The translations under genes were made by a program, and so were the position numbers. A DNA stretch of 39,150 nucleotides, from positions 1 through 39,150 of the forward strand of contig DASPFV010000098.1 in assembly GCA_035620975.1 (NCBI GenBank), in the 5' to 3' direction. The notes beneath the pieces were generated by a model that was not told where the DNA came from, ran no database searches, and worked only from the letters and a program-made list of their open reading frames with translations. This document shows positions 8,568 through 16,439 of the stretch, piece after piece (positions within the stretch are counted from its first letter, which is position 1; every line of letters begins with the position of its first letter). The stretch comes from DASPFV01 sp035620975 (GTDB taxonomy: Bacteria > Acidobacteriota > Vicinamibacteria > Vicinamibacterales > 2-12-FULL-66-21).

Positions 8568-8602
8568 AAAAAATCGGGCGCCGCGGACAAATTGCGGCGC
8601 CC
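8568..8602 (-). terminator. Probable intrinsic terminator reading leftward (or leader hairpin of the ASPIC gene)
   Basis: A perfect 9-bp stem GGGCGCCGC/GCGGCGCCC (8576-8584 with 8594-8602) encloses a 9-nt loop. On the minus strand the stem is followed by GATTTTTT, the form of an intrinsic terminator. It lies 17 nt before the ATG of the ASPIC/UnbV gene, so it could shield the RAYT locus from leftward read-through, or on the plus strand form a 5'-leader hairpin. Confidence 0.5.
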
Positions 8603-8619
8603 TCGTCGTCTAGGAGCTC

Positions 8620-10332
8620 ATGCCTCACTCGCCAATCCTGATTCCGTCCCGGCGGCAGTTTCTCCGCCTCCTCGGCACCGCCGCGGCCGGCGGTCTCACA
8701 CGATTCGGCCCGCGGCTGCTGGCTCAGGCGCCGATCTTCGAGGAAGTGCCTCCCTCGCAGAGCGGCATCACGTGGGTTCACGACAACGCGATGTCGCCGG
8801 AAAGGTATCTTCCGGAGACCATGGGCCCTGGGGTGGCGTTCTTGGACTACGACAACGACGGCTGGGTCGACATCTTCATGGTCAACAGCGGGCCCAGCGA
8901 CTTCTACAAGCCGCAGACCGTTCCCAGGAACGCGCTCTACCGGAACAACCGCAACGGCACGTTCACGGACGTGACGGAGAAAGCGGGCGTCGCCGGGGGC
9001 CGCGAGTTCGGGATGGGCTGCGCCATCGCGGACTACGACAACGACGGCTACCAGGACATCCTGGTCACGGCTTACGGCCGCTGCACGCTCTACCACAACA
9101 ACGGCGACGGCACCTTTACCGACGTCACCGACAAGGCCGGCGTGGCGGCGCCCGGCTGGACGACGAGCGCAGTGTGGTTCGACTACGACAACGACGGCCG
9201 CCTGGACCTGTTCCTCTGCAGCTTCGTCGAGTTCTCGCTCGCCAGCGACGTCTTCTGCGGCGACAACAAGCTGGGCAAGCGCTTCTACTGCATCCCGCGC
9301 GTGTTCAAGCCGACACCCAGCCTGCTGTTCCACAACAATGGTGACGGCACGTTCACCGAGGTGAGCCAGGGCACTGCTATCCAGCGCGCGCGCGGCAAGG
9401 CGCTCGGCGTCGTCGCGACCGACATCAACAGCGATGGCCTGATGGATCTCTTCGTCGCCAACGACACGGTCCAGAACTTCCTGTTCGCCAACCGCGGCAA
9501 GGGCAAGTGGGAGGAGATCGCGCTCGTGGCCGAGGTCGGCTTCAGCGCGAACGGCACACCCCGCTCGGGCATGGGGGTCGACGCCGCCGATTTCAACGGC
9601 GACGGCCGGCAGGACCTGTTCGTGGCGAACGTGGACCAGGAGATGTTCTCGCTGTATCAGAACGACGGGAACGAGTTTTTTTCTGACGTCGCCGGCCCCC
9701 ACGGGATCTCGCAGGCGACGCGGCTCCTGAGCGGGTGGGGGCTCAAGTTCTTCGACTACGACAACGACGGGGAGGTCGATCTCTTCCTGGCCAACGGCCA
9801 CCCCGACGACATGATCGAGGCGTACTCGCAGCAGGTGCGCTACAAGGAGCCGCTGCTGCTCTTCCGGCACGAGGGCAGCAAGCTGACGAACGTCAGCGCG
9901 CAGGCCGGCCCGGCGTTCACGAAGATGTTCCCTGCGCGGGGGCTGGCCGTCGGCGACTACGACAACGACGGCCGGATCGACGTGCTGGTCGGGAACAACG
10001 GGGATGCGCCCGTGCTGCTCCGGAACAACGCCGGGCAGGGGAACCACTGGCTGGGCATCCGGCTGGTGGGGACCGCCTGCAACCGCGACGCCGTCGGCGC
10101 CACGATATCCTGGTCGGCCGGCGGGGCGAAGCGCAGCCGCCTCAAGACGAGCGGCGGCAGCTATCTCTCCTCGCACGATCTGCGCGAGGTGCTCGGACTC
10201 GGCGCGGCCGCCAGAGTCGACTGGCTCGAGATCCGCTGGCCGCGCCCGAGCGATCGCGTGGAGCGCTTCACCGACCTGCCCGTCGACCGCTACGTCAGGA
10301 TTGTCGAGGGCAAGGGGCGCATCGAGGAGTGA
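8620..10332 (+). CDS. Tat-exported CRTAC1-type protein with FG-GAP repeats and ASPIC/UnbV domain
   Basis: A 570-aa protein. Its N terminus has a twin-arginine signal (SRRQFLRLLG, then an Ala/Gly hydrophobic stretch ending LLAQA), so it is probably exported folded. Seven FG-GAP/VCBS blades are visible, mostly DYDNDGxxDxxxxN (for example DYDNDGWVDIFMVN, DYDNDGRLDLFLCS, DFNGDGRQDLFVAN). The last 100 residues match the ASPIC/UnbV domain of CRTAC1-like proteins (GNHWLGIRLVG, RSRLKTSGGSYLSSHD, VDWLEIRWP). AGGAG at 8612-8616 supports ATG 8620. The stop TGA at 10330-10332 overlaps a possible GTG start of the next gene. Calcium-binding extracellular propeller is the family expectation; the ligand is unknown. 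Confidence 0.9.
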   Translation: MPHSPILIPSRRQFLRLLGTAAAGGLTRFGPRLLAQAPIFEEVPPSQSGITWVHDNAMSPERYLPETMGPGVAFLDYDNDGWVDIFMVNSGPSDFYKPQTVPRNALYRNNRNGTFTDVTEKAGVAGGREFGMGCAIADYDNDGYQDILVTAYGRCTLYHNNGDGTFTDVTDKAGVAAPGWTTSAVWFDYDNDGRLDLFLCSFVEFSLASDVFCGDNKLGKRFYCIPRVFKPTPSLLFHNNGDGTFTEVSQGTAIQRARGKALGVVATDINSDGLMDLFVANDTVQNFLFANRGKGKWEEIALVAEVGFSANGTPRSGMGVDAADFNGDGRQDLFVANVDQEMFSLYQNDGNEFFSDVAGPHGISQATRLLSGWGLKFFDYDNDGEVDLFLANGHPDDMIEAYSQQVRYKEPLLLFRHEGSKLTNVSAQAGPAFTKMFPARGLAVGDYDNDGRIDVLVGNNGDAPVLLRNNAGQGNHWLGIRLVGTACNRDAVGATISWSAGGAKRSRLKTSGGSYLSSHDLREVLGLGAAARVDWLEIRWPRPSDRVERFTDLPVDRYVRIVEGKGRIEE

Positions 10333-10340
10333 CAACGCCC

Positions 10341-10425
10341 CTGAACCGATCCGTGTTCTTCCGTGCTGTTCCGTGGCGCAAAATGATCCGGTCCGTGTTC
10401 ATCCGTGTTTTTCCGTGGCGGCGGT
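10341..10425 (+). repeat. Copies of the TTCATCCGTGTTTTTCCGTGG intergenic repeat within a gene start
   Basis: Two partial copies lie at about 10347-10376 and 10391-10419. The second contains CCGTGTTCATCCGTGTTTTT (10393-10412), then CCGTGGC. The same words, in reverse complement, form the 42-bp tandem repeat at 33330. Here they occupy the start region of the VWFA-related gene. Confidence 0.75.
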
Positions 10426-11330
10426 CCGTGGCGGCGCTGACAGTCCTGGTGGCCTCGGCGGCGGCGCAGGAGCCTGGCCCCCGCGCGCCGCGTCTGCGGC
10501 TCGAGGCCGTGGCGGCGGCGCGCGACGGCCGGCCGGTGACCGACCTGCGAATGGACGAGGTCGAGGTCTGGATCGGCGTTTATCGGGTTCCGATCGACTC
10601 CTTTACCTTCGTGACGGCCCAGGACGACTCGGCCGGCCGGCTGATTGTGCTGCTGCTCGATGATGTCACGCTCGAGCCTGGCGCGTCGCCCAGGGTGAAG
10701 GACATCGCCCGCCGCCTGATCCGGCGGCTGGCGCCCGGCGACCGCATGGCCATCGGCGGCCTCGATGGGGGAGAGCTGGACATCACCGGCGACCCGGCGA
10801 GCCTCACCAGGAGCCTGGATCGCTATATGGGCGGGCGCCAGATCCTGCCGCCGGACCGGCTTGGCGAGCAGACGCTCCGGACGATCGGGTCAGTGGCCTT
10901 CCGACTTGCCGAGATGCCTGGCCGGAAGGCCATCGTGGGAATTGGCCCGAGCTGGATCTTCGACACCCCGATTCCCGTCGGCGGCATCGGGCGCGACGTG
11001 CGGCAGGAGTGGGTCGCCGCGCATCGGGCGCTCGCCATGGCGCGGGCGCAGCTCTACGTGATTGACCCCGCCGGCGTTGGCCGGGCCCGGGCCGACAGCG
11101 GCGCCAGCGGCTTCGCCCGCGACACCGGTGGTCACTCCTTCGCCAACAGCAACGATCCGGATCGGGCGATCGAGCAGATCATGCGCGAGACCGAGCAGTA
11201 CTATCGCATCGAGCTGCAGGATCCGCCCGTGTTCCGCAGCTCCGATCTGCGCGAGGTAGACCTCCGCGTCCGGCGCCGCGGCGTGACGATCCGGTCGCGG
11301 CGATGGATCCCGGGTTCGGAGACTCCATGA
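10383..11330 (+). CDS. Secreted VWFA-related domain protein (compact)
   Basis: About 315 aa from ATG 10383. The hydrophobic segment VAALTVLVASAAAQ is a signal peptide. The VWFA-related core includes LIVLLLDDVTLEPG in the MIDAS position (Asp kept, DxSxS absent), LAPGDRMAIGGLDG, GRKAIVGIGPSW and the closing FRSSDLREVDLRVRRRGVTI. The start is uncertain. GTG 10329 overlaps the preceding stop and adds 18 residues, but those codons, and the n-region even from ATG 10383, are translated copies of an intergenic repeat (SVFIRVFPW). A GTG at 10428 is also possible. The stop overlaps the next gene's ATG (ATGA, 11327-11330), implying a coupled operon from 8620 to 12223. Confidence 0.82.
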   Translation: MIRSVFIRVFPWRRSVAALTVLVASAAAQEPGPRAPRLRLEAVAAARDGRPVTDLRMDEVEVWIGVYRVPIDSFTFVTAQDDSAGRLIVLLLDDVTLEPGASPRVKDIARRLIRRLAPGDRMAIGGLDGGELDITGDPASLTRSLDRYMGGRQILPPDRLGEQTLRTIGSVAFRLAEMPGRKAIVGIGPSWIFDTPIPVGGIGRDVRQEWVAAHRALAMARAQLYVIDPAGVGRARADSGASGFARDTGGHSFANSNDPDRAIEQIMRETEQYYRIELQDPPVFRSSDLREVDLRVRRRGVTIRSRRWIPGSETP

Positions 11331-12223
11331 TCGGGGGGTGCTGGTCCACGCGGCTCCTGGCCGTCGTGGTGGCGGGAGGGGGGCTCGTCGCGTCCACCGG
11401 TCCGGGCGCACAGGGGCGGCCGGTGCTGGCCGGGCTGGACCACATTCCGATCGCGGTGGCCGACCTGGACGCGGCAGCCGCGAGATACCGCGACCTTGGC
11501 TTCTCGCTGAAGCCGGGCCGACCGCACGCCAACGGGATCCGCAACGTTCACGCGAAGTTTCCGGATGGCACCGAGCTCGAGCTGATCACGGCGCCAGCGG
11601 CGACCGACGCGCTGACGGCGAAATATCGAAAGCACCTCGCGGGAGGCGACGGCCCGGCGTTCCTGGCGTTCTACGCGGATGATCGGGGGCTCGTGTCGCA
11701 ACGGCTCGGCGCCGTGAAGCAGGTTCATGCGTTCGTGCCGCCGTACGTCAACGGCCTGGACGGTGAGCTGTCGTACATCTTCGTCGGTCCGCGCAACCAC
11801 TCGCCCACTGACCGCCCGGAGCACTTCGCGCACGCGAACACCGCCGAATCCTTCATCGGCGTCTGGCTGGCGGCCGAGACCCTGAACCGCGAGCGGGCGT
11901 TCCTGGACACGCTCGGCGCCACGTTCTCCGACGCGACGGTTCACGTGCCCGAGCCCGTGGGCGCGCAGGTAGCCGGACTGCCGGAGGGCCACGTCGTCCT
12001 GCTTCCCGGCTCCAGGCAGGTCGTGCCGGGCCGTCGCATCGTCGGGGCGACGCTTCGCGTCCGGAGTCTCGACGCGGCGAGCGCCGTGCTGGAGCGGCAG
12101 CCGTTCGGGCGGCGGCTGGTGCGCGTGACGGATGCGCGCAGCGCGAGCGTGTTCATCCCGCCAGGCGAGGCGCACGGGCTCTGGATCGAGCTGCGCGAGA
12201 TCTTCCGCAGCCCGACGCGCTAG
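11327..12223 (+). CDS. Exported glyoxalase-like (VOC superfamily) protein
   Basis: 298 aa from ATG 11327, which overlaps the upstream stop as ATGA; an in-frame ATG at 11303 would extend into the previous gene. Residues 1-29 form a signal peptide. The mature part begins LAGLDHIPIAVADLDAAAARY, the first beta-alpha unit of a glyoxalase/VOC domain with the metal-position His, followed by FPDGTELELI. It resembles the Glyoxalase_3-like group, whose members are often uncharacterised. VOC enzymes act on small molecules through a paired beta-alpha-beta3 barrel; here the substrate cannot be predicted. Export is unusual for the superfamily. The TAG stop shares CTAG (12220-12223) with the stop of the convergent gene. 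Confidence 0.83.
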   Translation: MIGGCWSTRLLAVVVAGGGLVASTGPGAQGRPVLAGLDHIPIAVADLDAAAARYRDLGFSLKPGRPHANGIRNVHAKFPDGTELELITAPAATDALTAKYRKHLAGGDGPAFLAFYADDRGLVSQRLGAVKQVHAFVPPYVNGLDGELSYIFVGPRNHSPTDRPEHFAHANTAESFIGVWLAAETLNRERAFLDTLGATFSDATVHVPEPVGAQVAGLPEGHVVLLPGSRQVVPGRRIVGATLRVRSLDAASAVLERQPFGRRLVRVTDARSASVFIPPGEAHGLWIELREIFRSPTR

Positions 12224-13443
12224 CGCGGGCGCTTCAGTTCGAACTGGATGATAGCGTCGAACACGCTGGCCTGCGGGATGCCACCTTCGAGCGGCAACCT
12301 GCGGCCGTTGATGAAGAACGTCGGCGTGCCGGTCACCTTCAGGCTGGCTCCGAGCGCCGCGTCGGCTCTCACTTCCTCCAGGACGCGCGAGTACTGCGCG
12401 TCGAAGTCCTTCACCCCGCCGATATCACGGGCCGCCTCGCGCATCTGAACGCTGGTCAGCGCAGGCGGGCCGATGTTCGCGAAGATCCAGTCCTCGAGCT
12501 TCTGGGCCGTGCCGTTCGCGCGGGCCATGATGACCCCGGCCGCGGCCTCGCACGATCCGAAGTGGTTCATCCGCGCCATGGGCGGGTTGCACTCACCCTC
12601 GAGCGGGAAGTGTTTCAGCACGTAGCGCACGTCGCCGGCCCCGGAGGAGGTGTACTTCGCGATGACGGGTTTGTACAGCCTGTGTGTCCGTTCGCAGGCC
12701 GGGCACTGATAATCGTTGAATTTCACGATCAGCACCTTTGCGCCGGCGGCCGGGATGGGCACGTCCACCACCGGCTGCATGTTCCACCACTCCTCGATTC
12801 GCGCGCGATCGGCATCGCTGAGGGGGGGGCTGGACGGCTGCTCCTCGGCGTCAGCGGCCTCGGCGCGGACGACCTCGTGGGGGAAGGCTGCGATCGCCGC
12901 GACCGCGGCCGCCACGAACAGCATCCCGATTCCCACCGCCGCCGGACTCGTCACGAGCGCCCGTGCGTCGTGCCGCGCCCGATCGGGCAGGTGGGTGACG
13001 GGGAAGGGAAGCGAGGTCGCAGAGACGAGCAGGAGGCCGAGGACGGCGACGTACGTCAGGCCGCAGAGAATGCAGAACGTGCCGAGCACGGCGTACGACG
13101 CCCACGCCAGATACGCCGCGAAGGCGGCTGCAGGAATCGAGAGCGCAAAGACATACGCGACGGCGTTTTCGCGCACCGATGAAGCGGACCGGGCCGCCGC
13201 GAGGAGGACCGCGACCAGGGCGAAGAACAACAGGCCGGCGAGCGCGACGGGCACCCCCAGAAACGATCCGTAGGGGCTCAGGTACGCCTGCGTGCAGCTG
13301 ACGTTCGCATTCACGTCGCAGAAGCTGGTGGCCGTCTCCGGCGATGCGACCAGGTGATAGTGCACCCACGTGGAGGTTGCCGACGCGCCGAGCCCAAGGA
13401 GCGCGAAGATCAGCAGCCCTACCTGCCGGGTTCGTGTCACCAT
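12220..13443 (-). CDS. Vitamin K epoxide reductase-DsbA/thioredoxin fusion (disulfide bond formation)
   Basis: 407 aa from ATG 13443. The N-terminal half is a VKOR membrane domain with the loop cysteines Cys42 and Cys50 (CDVNANVSC), Ser60 and the quinone-side active site CILC (124-127), with about five membrane segments. The periplasmic C-terminal half is a DsbA-like thioredoxin domain with CPAC (247-250) and the cis-Pro loop TGTPTFFING. In known bacterial VKOR fusions the thioredoxin domain oxidises exported proteins and the VKOR domain reoxidises it with quinone. It would supply disulfides for the many exported proteins here, replacing DsbB. The TTG upstream of 13443 is less likely. It is convergent with the VOC gene, sharing the CTAG stop. 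Confidence 0.93.
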   Translation of the reverse strand: MVTRTRQVGLLIFALLGLGASATSTWVHYHLVASPETATSFCDVNANVSCTQAYLSPYGSFLGVPVALAGLLFFALVAVLLAAARSASSVRENAVAYVFALSIPAAAFAAYLAWASYAVLGTFCILCGLTYVAVLGLLLVSATSLPFPVTHLPDRARHDARALVTSPAAVGIGMLFVAAAVAAIAAFPHEVVRAEAADAEEQPSSPPLSDADRARIEEWWNMQPVVDVPIPAAGAKVLIVKFNDYQCPACERTHRLYKPVIAKYTSSGAGDVRYVLKHFPLEGECNPPMARMNHFGSCEAAAGVIMARANGTAQKLEDWIFANIGPPALTSVQMREAARDIGGVKDFDAQYSRVLEEVRADAALGASLKVTGTPTFFINGRRLPLEGGIPQASVFDAIIQFELKRPR

Positions 13444-13487
13444 CCAGCAGTTGTACTCCCGGGGTGGCAAAAACTCAACTTTCTCTA

Positions 13488-13552
13488 CCGGGGGACTTCG
13501 TCCCCCGGACCCTCTTACACGGGCGCTCGCGGGGACCCCACGGCCCCGCTCC
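13488..13552 (+). repeat. Dispersed GC-rich hairpin element, copy 1
   Basis: A 9-bp hairpin CCGGGGGAC-TTC-GTCCCCCGG (13488-13508) is followed by ACCCTCTTACACGGG and the tail GCTCGCGGGGACCCCACGG (from about 13526) plus CCCCGCTCC. A second copy starts at 13591, and a diverged third lies near 21367. The hairpin could terminate transcription; mobility is unproven. Confidence 0.75.
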
Positions 13553-13590
13553 GCTCCCGTGGCTCACTCGCTCTCGCTCGTTCGCAACGC

Positions 13591-13710
13591 GGGGACTTCG
13601 TCCCCCGGACCCCCTTACACGGTTCCGCCTTCGCTGAAGCTACGGCGGACCTCGCCGCAGTGCCTTCGGCGCGGAGGCGGGCGCTCGCGGGGACCCCACG
13701 GCCCCGCTCC
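13591..13710 (+). repeat. Dispersed GC-rich hairpin element, copy 2, interrupted by another palindrome
   Basis: The head (GGGGACTTCGTCCCCCGGAC, 13591-13610, then CCCCTTACACGG) and the tail (GGGCGCTCGCGGGGACCCCA from 13679, then CGGCCCCGCTCC) match copy 1. About 57 bp of unrelated sequence separates them where copy 1 is continuous. The interrupting segment includes TCCGCCTTCGCTGAAGCTAC (13624-13643, then GGCGGA), a palindrome repeated almost exactly at 13711-13733. This suggests insertion of one repeat into another. Confidence 0.7.
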
Positions 13711-13740
13711 CGCCTTCGCCAAGGCTACGGCGGGCAAGCC

Positions 13741-13830
13741 GCGTCCCGTGTGCAAGAGATCCGCATTCATCCGCGTCCCGTGCAGGCAATCCGCGTTCAT
13801 CCGCGTCCCGTGAAGGAGACCCGCGCGATC
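13741..13830 (+). repeat. 30-bp tandem repeat, three units, TTCATCCGCGT family
   Basis: Units begin at 13741, 13771 and 13801. The words are CCGCGTCCCGTGCAGGCAAT followed by CCGCGTTCAT, with a few substitutions per unit and the third decaying. The same 30-bp period and words recur near 34670-34730, and single or inverted copies occur at 16237-16439. No spacers are present, so this is not a CRISPR array. It ends 26 bp before the start of the quinoprotein gene. Confidence 0.85.
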
Positions 13831-13856
13831 CCGCGATCCCGTGAGAAGATCGGCGC

Positions 13857-15734
13857 GTGCCGATCAGATTGATATCCGCGATGCTGTTGTGCGCAACGAG
13901 CGCCGCGGTCCTGGCGGTTCGCAGCTCCGCCATCAGCGACGGGGAGTGGCCCGTGGTGGGCGGCGACCCCGCTGCGCGCCGATTCTCGCCTGCCGACCAG
14001 ATCACTCCCCGGAACGTCTCCGACCTGCAGCCCGCCTGGGCGTTCGAAACCGGGGCACTCGATCTCCAGGTCACCCCTATCGTCGTAGACGGCCGGATGT
14101 ACCTGACGGCCGGGTCGAAGGTCCATGCCCTCGAGCCCGAGACGGGGCAGACGATCTGGACGTATCAGGCGGACGGCCCCGTCAGCCGGCGCGGGGTGGC
14201 GTACTGGCCCGGCGATGGGGGCACGGCGCCGAGGCTGTTCGTCGGGGCTGGCGAGGGCCGGATGGTCGCGCTCGACGCATCCACGGGTGAAGTGGCGGCG
14301 GGCTTCGGCGATCGGGGGGCCGTCGACCTCGAGGCGAGCGTTCGCGGCGACGTGGACGGTCGGTTCATGCTGGTCACGCCGCCCGTCGTCTACCGGCACA
14401 TCGTGATTACGGGAGGCACGAACGGCGAGGGCGGACCCAGCACCGGGCTGTACGGTGACATCCGTGGCTGGGACGCCCGGACGGGTCGGCTGCTCTGGTC
14501 CTTTCACACGGTCCCGCGGCGGGGCGAGCCGGGCGTCGAAACCTGGGAGCAGGAGTCCTGGAAGAACCGCTCGGGCACGAACGCCTGGTCGTACATGACC
14601 GTCGACGTCGAGCGTGGGCTGATCTTCGCGCCCACCGGTTCGCCGACCTCCGACTTCTACGGCGCCGATCGGAAGGGGCGCAACCTCTACGGCAACTCGA
14701 TTCTCGCGCTCGAGGCGGCCACGGGACGCCTCCGCTGGTTCCATCAGCTCGTGCACCACGACATCTGGGACTTCGATCTGCCGGCGGCCCCGACGCTCAT
14801 CGACGTGACCCGGAACGGCAGGCGGACGCCCGCGGTGGCCGTGCTGACCAAGATGAGCACGCTGTTCGTGTTCGACCGCGCGACTGGAGAGCCGTTGTTC
14901 GACCTGGAAGAACGGGCCGTCCCGCAGAGCAGCGTGCCCGGTGAAAACACGTGGCCGACGCAGCCGTTCCCGGCGCAGCCGCCGCCCCTGGCGCGGACGA
15001 CGTTCGATCCGGCCCGCGATTTCTACACGCTGACACCGGAGCACGCGAAGTACTGTCGCGAGCTGTGGGACGTCCACAAGATGTACTCGGCCACCCTGTT
15101 CACGCCGCCCGGCCTGGACGGCACGATGGTGATGTTTCCGAGCACCCTGGGCGGCGGCAACTGGAGCGGGCTCTCGTATGACGCACGGCGAGGGGTCGTC
15201 TACACGAATGTGATGAACCTGGGGCAGGTCGCGCGCATGCAGCAGGGAGTCGACAAGGCGACGGGCGGAGTGACTTACACGCGGACGTCGCCCTGGAACA
15301 CGGCGTACGGGCGGTTCTGGGATCCGCGGACGAGAATCCCGTGCTCGGCGCCGCCGTTCGGCGAGCTCGTGGCCGTGGACGTGAACCGCCCGGCCGTCGT
15401 GTGGCGCGTGCCGCTGGGCGTGTTCGACGAGCTCGCCGCCCGGGGCTTCGGCGCGACGGGTGCGCCCAACATCGGCGGCTCGATCGTCACGGCCGGCGGC
15501 GTCATCTTCGTGGGCGCCACGATCGATCGGCGCTTCCGCGCGTTCGACGCCGGGACGGGCGCGCTGCTCTGGGAAACCCTGCTCGAGGCGAGCGCGCACG
15601 CCACGCCCATGACGTTCATGGGACGTGACGGCCGCCAGTACGTGGTGGTCGCGGCCGGCGGCGACGGCCTGCTGGCGTCGGCGCCGGGATCGAAGATCGT
15701 TGCCTTTGCGCTGCCTGGAAAGCAGCGGCGCTGA
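13857..15734 (+). CDS. PQQ-type quinoprotein dehydrogenase (outer beta-propeller)
   Basis: 625 aa from GTG 13857; ATG 13881 is an alternative within the signal sequence. After an N-terminal hydrophobic export signal (to about residue 25), the mature protein starts WPVVGGDPAARRFSPADQI, the usual entry to membrane-linked glucose/alcohol quinoprotein propellers. Repeated blade motifs follow: VHALEPETGQTIWTYQ, MVALDASTGEVAAGFG, ILALEAATGRLRWFHQ, RAFDAGTGALLWETLL. The VHHDIWDFDLPAAPTLIDV segment is characteristic. These enzymes oxidise sugars or alcohols in the periplasm using pyrroloquinoline quinone and pass electrons to quinone or cytochrome c. No haem CxxCH motif or PQQ biosynthesis gene is present in the window. 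The substrate is not predictable. Confidence 0.9.
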   Translation: MPIRLISAMLLCATSAAVLAVRSSAISDGEWPVVGGDPAARRFSPADQITPRNVSDLQPAWAFETGALDLQVTPIVVDGRMYLTAGSKVHALEPETGQTIWTYQADGPVSRRGVAYWPGDGGTAPRLFVGAGEGRMVALDASTGEVAAGFGDRGAVDLEASVRGDVDGRFMLVTPPVVYRHIVITGGTNGEGGPSTGLYGDIRGWDARTGRLLWSFHTVPRRGEPGVETWEQESWKNRSGTNAWSYMTVDVERGLIFAPTGSPTSDFYGADRKGRNLYGNSILALEAATGRLRWFHQLVHHDIWDFDLPAAPTLIDVTRNGRRTPAVAVLTKMSTLFVFDRATGEPLFDLEERAVPQSSVPGENTWPTQPFPAQPPPLARTTFDPARDFYTLTPEHAKYCRELWDVHKMYSATLFTPPGLDGTMVMFPSTLGGGNWSGLSYDARRGVVYTNVMNLGQVARMQQGVDKATGGVTYTRTSPWNTAYGRFWDPRTRIPCSAPPFGELVAVDVNRPAVVWRVPLGVFDELAARGFGATGAPNIGGSIVTAGGVIFVGATIDRRFRAFDAGTGALLWETLLEASAHATPMTFMGRDGRQYVVVAAGGDGLLASAPGSKIVAFALPGKQRR

Positions 15735-15786
15735 TCGGTATCGACGTGCGCCGGCTGCGCAGGACCCGAACCCCGGGGGAGACCGC

Positions 15787-16236
15787 ATGTTCGTGATGCA
15801 ACCGATCGGGACCATTCAGACGCCGTTCACGGAGACCGGCCAGATTCCGAAGGGCCTCGGGGCGGAGCACGAGGCCGAAGGGGTGCTGTCGATCCGGCCG
15901 GAGTACGAAGCCGGTCTCGGCGATATCGAAGGTTTTTCGCACCTGTACGTGGTGTGGGTCTTCGATCGCGTGTCGGGGTACGACCTGATCGCGCATCCAC
16001 CGAGCGACGTGCATCCGCACGGTGTGTTCGCGACGCGGTCGCCGCGCCGCCCGAACCCTATCGGGCTCACCGTCGTGCGCCTGATCCGGCGCGAGGGCGC
16101 GAGGCTGCACGTCCGTGGCGTCGACATGCTCGACGGCACGCCGATTCTCGATATCAAGCCCTACCTGTCCAGCGTTCCCGACGCCGATCTGCGCCGCGGC
16201 TGGCTGGCCGAGGCCGAGTCGCGCGGTCGCGGATGA
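15787..16236 (+). CDS. trmO: tRNA (N6-threonylcarbamoyladenosine37-N6)-methyltransferase TrmO (TsaA family)
   Basis: 149 aa. The TsaA/TrmO beta-barrel begins MQPIGTIQTPFTETGQIPKG. It has FSHLYVVWVFDR, the signature FATRSPRRPNPIGLTVVRL, and DMLDGTPILDIKPYL. Family members methylate t6A37 of tRNA-Thr using S-adenosylmethionine in an unusual single-barrel fold. This is the short form, lacking the C-terminal extension of the E. coli protein. ATG 15787 sits downstream of GGGGGAGACC (15775-15784). It follows the quinoprotein gene by 52 bp on the same strand but is functionally unrelated to it. Its TGA at 16234-16236 abuts intergenic repeats. Confidence 0.9.
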   Translation: MFVMQPIGTIQTPFTETGQIPKGLGAEHEAEGVLSIRPEYEAGLGDIEGFSHLYVVWVFDRVSGYDLIAHPPSDVHPHGVFATRSPRRPNPIGLTVVRLIRREGARLHVRGVDMLDGTPILDIKPYLSSVPDADLRRGWLAEAESRGRG

Positions 16237-16439
16237 ACGCGGATTGTCCTGACGGGACGCGGATGGACGCGGATTGTTCACGAGATGCAGATGAACGCGA
16301 ATGTCTTCAGACGCGGACAGACGCGAATTCTCGTTACGTCAGGGGAACCTGTCACTGTGGTGATTCAGAATTCATCCGCCTCCATCCGCGTTCATCCGCG
16401 ACCCGTGAAGAGAGGATCGCATCCGCGTCCATCCGTGAT
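16237..16439. repeat. Degenerate TTCATCCGCGT-family repeats, in two opposing orientations, between convergent genes
   Basis: The left half carries words such as CGCGGATGAACGCGGATTGT (from about 16229) and GACGGGACGCGGATGGACGC. The right half carries the reverse complement family: TCATCCGCCTCCATCCGCGT (from about 16373), TTCATCCGCGACCCGTGAAG and CATCCGCGTCCATCCGTGAT. Together they fill the gap between the trmO stop and the stop of the permease-phosphatase gene at 16440. An imperfect inverted structure could act as a bidirectional terminator, but no T-run is seen. Confidence 0.75.

Larger units (their letters stand above)
13444..13856. other. Intergenic repeat-filled region between VKOR and quinoprotein genes
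   Basis: The 413 bp hold no convincing gene. In order: the GC-rich hairpin element copy 1 (13488-13552); TCACTCGCTCTCGCTCGTTC simple sequence; copy 2 (13591-13710) with an internal CCGCC/GGCGG palindrome; a second such palindrome (13711-13733, GCCTTCGCCAAGGCTACGGC core); and a 30-bp tandem repeat (13741-13830). Open frames here are translations of the repeats. Confidence 0.8.

Noticed and set aside
8398..10335. 645-aa minus-strand frame opposite the ASPIC/UnbV gene
   Set aside because: Shadow of the repeated DNDG codons (it reads as repeated VVVVV), with its end in REP sequence.
13741..13830. CRISPR-like array upstream of the quinoprotein gene
   Set aside because: Three contiguous 30-bp units with no spacers.
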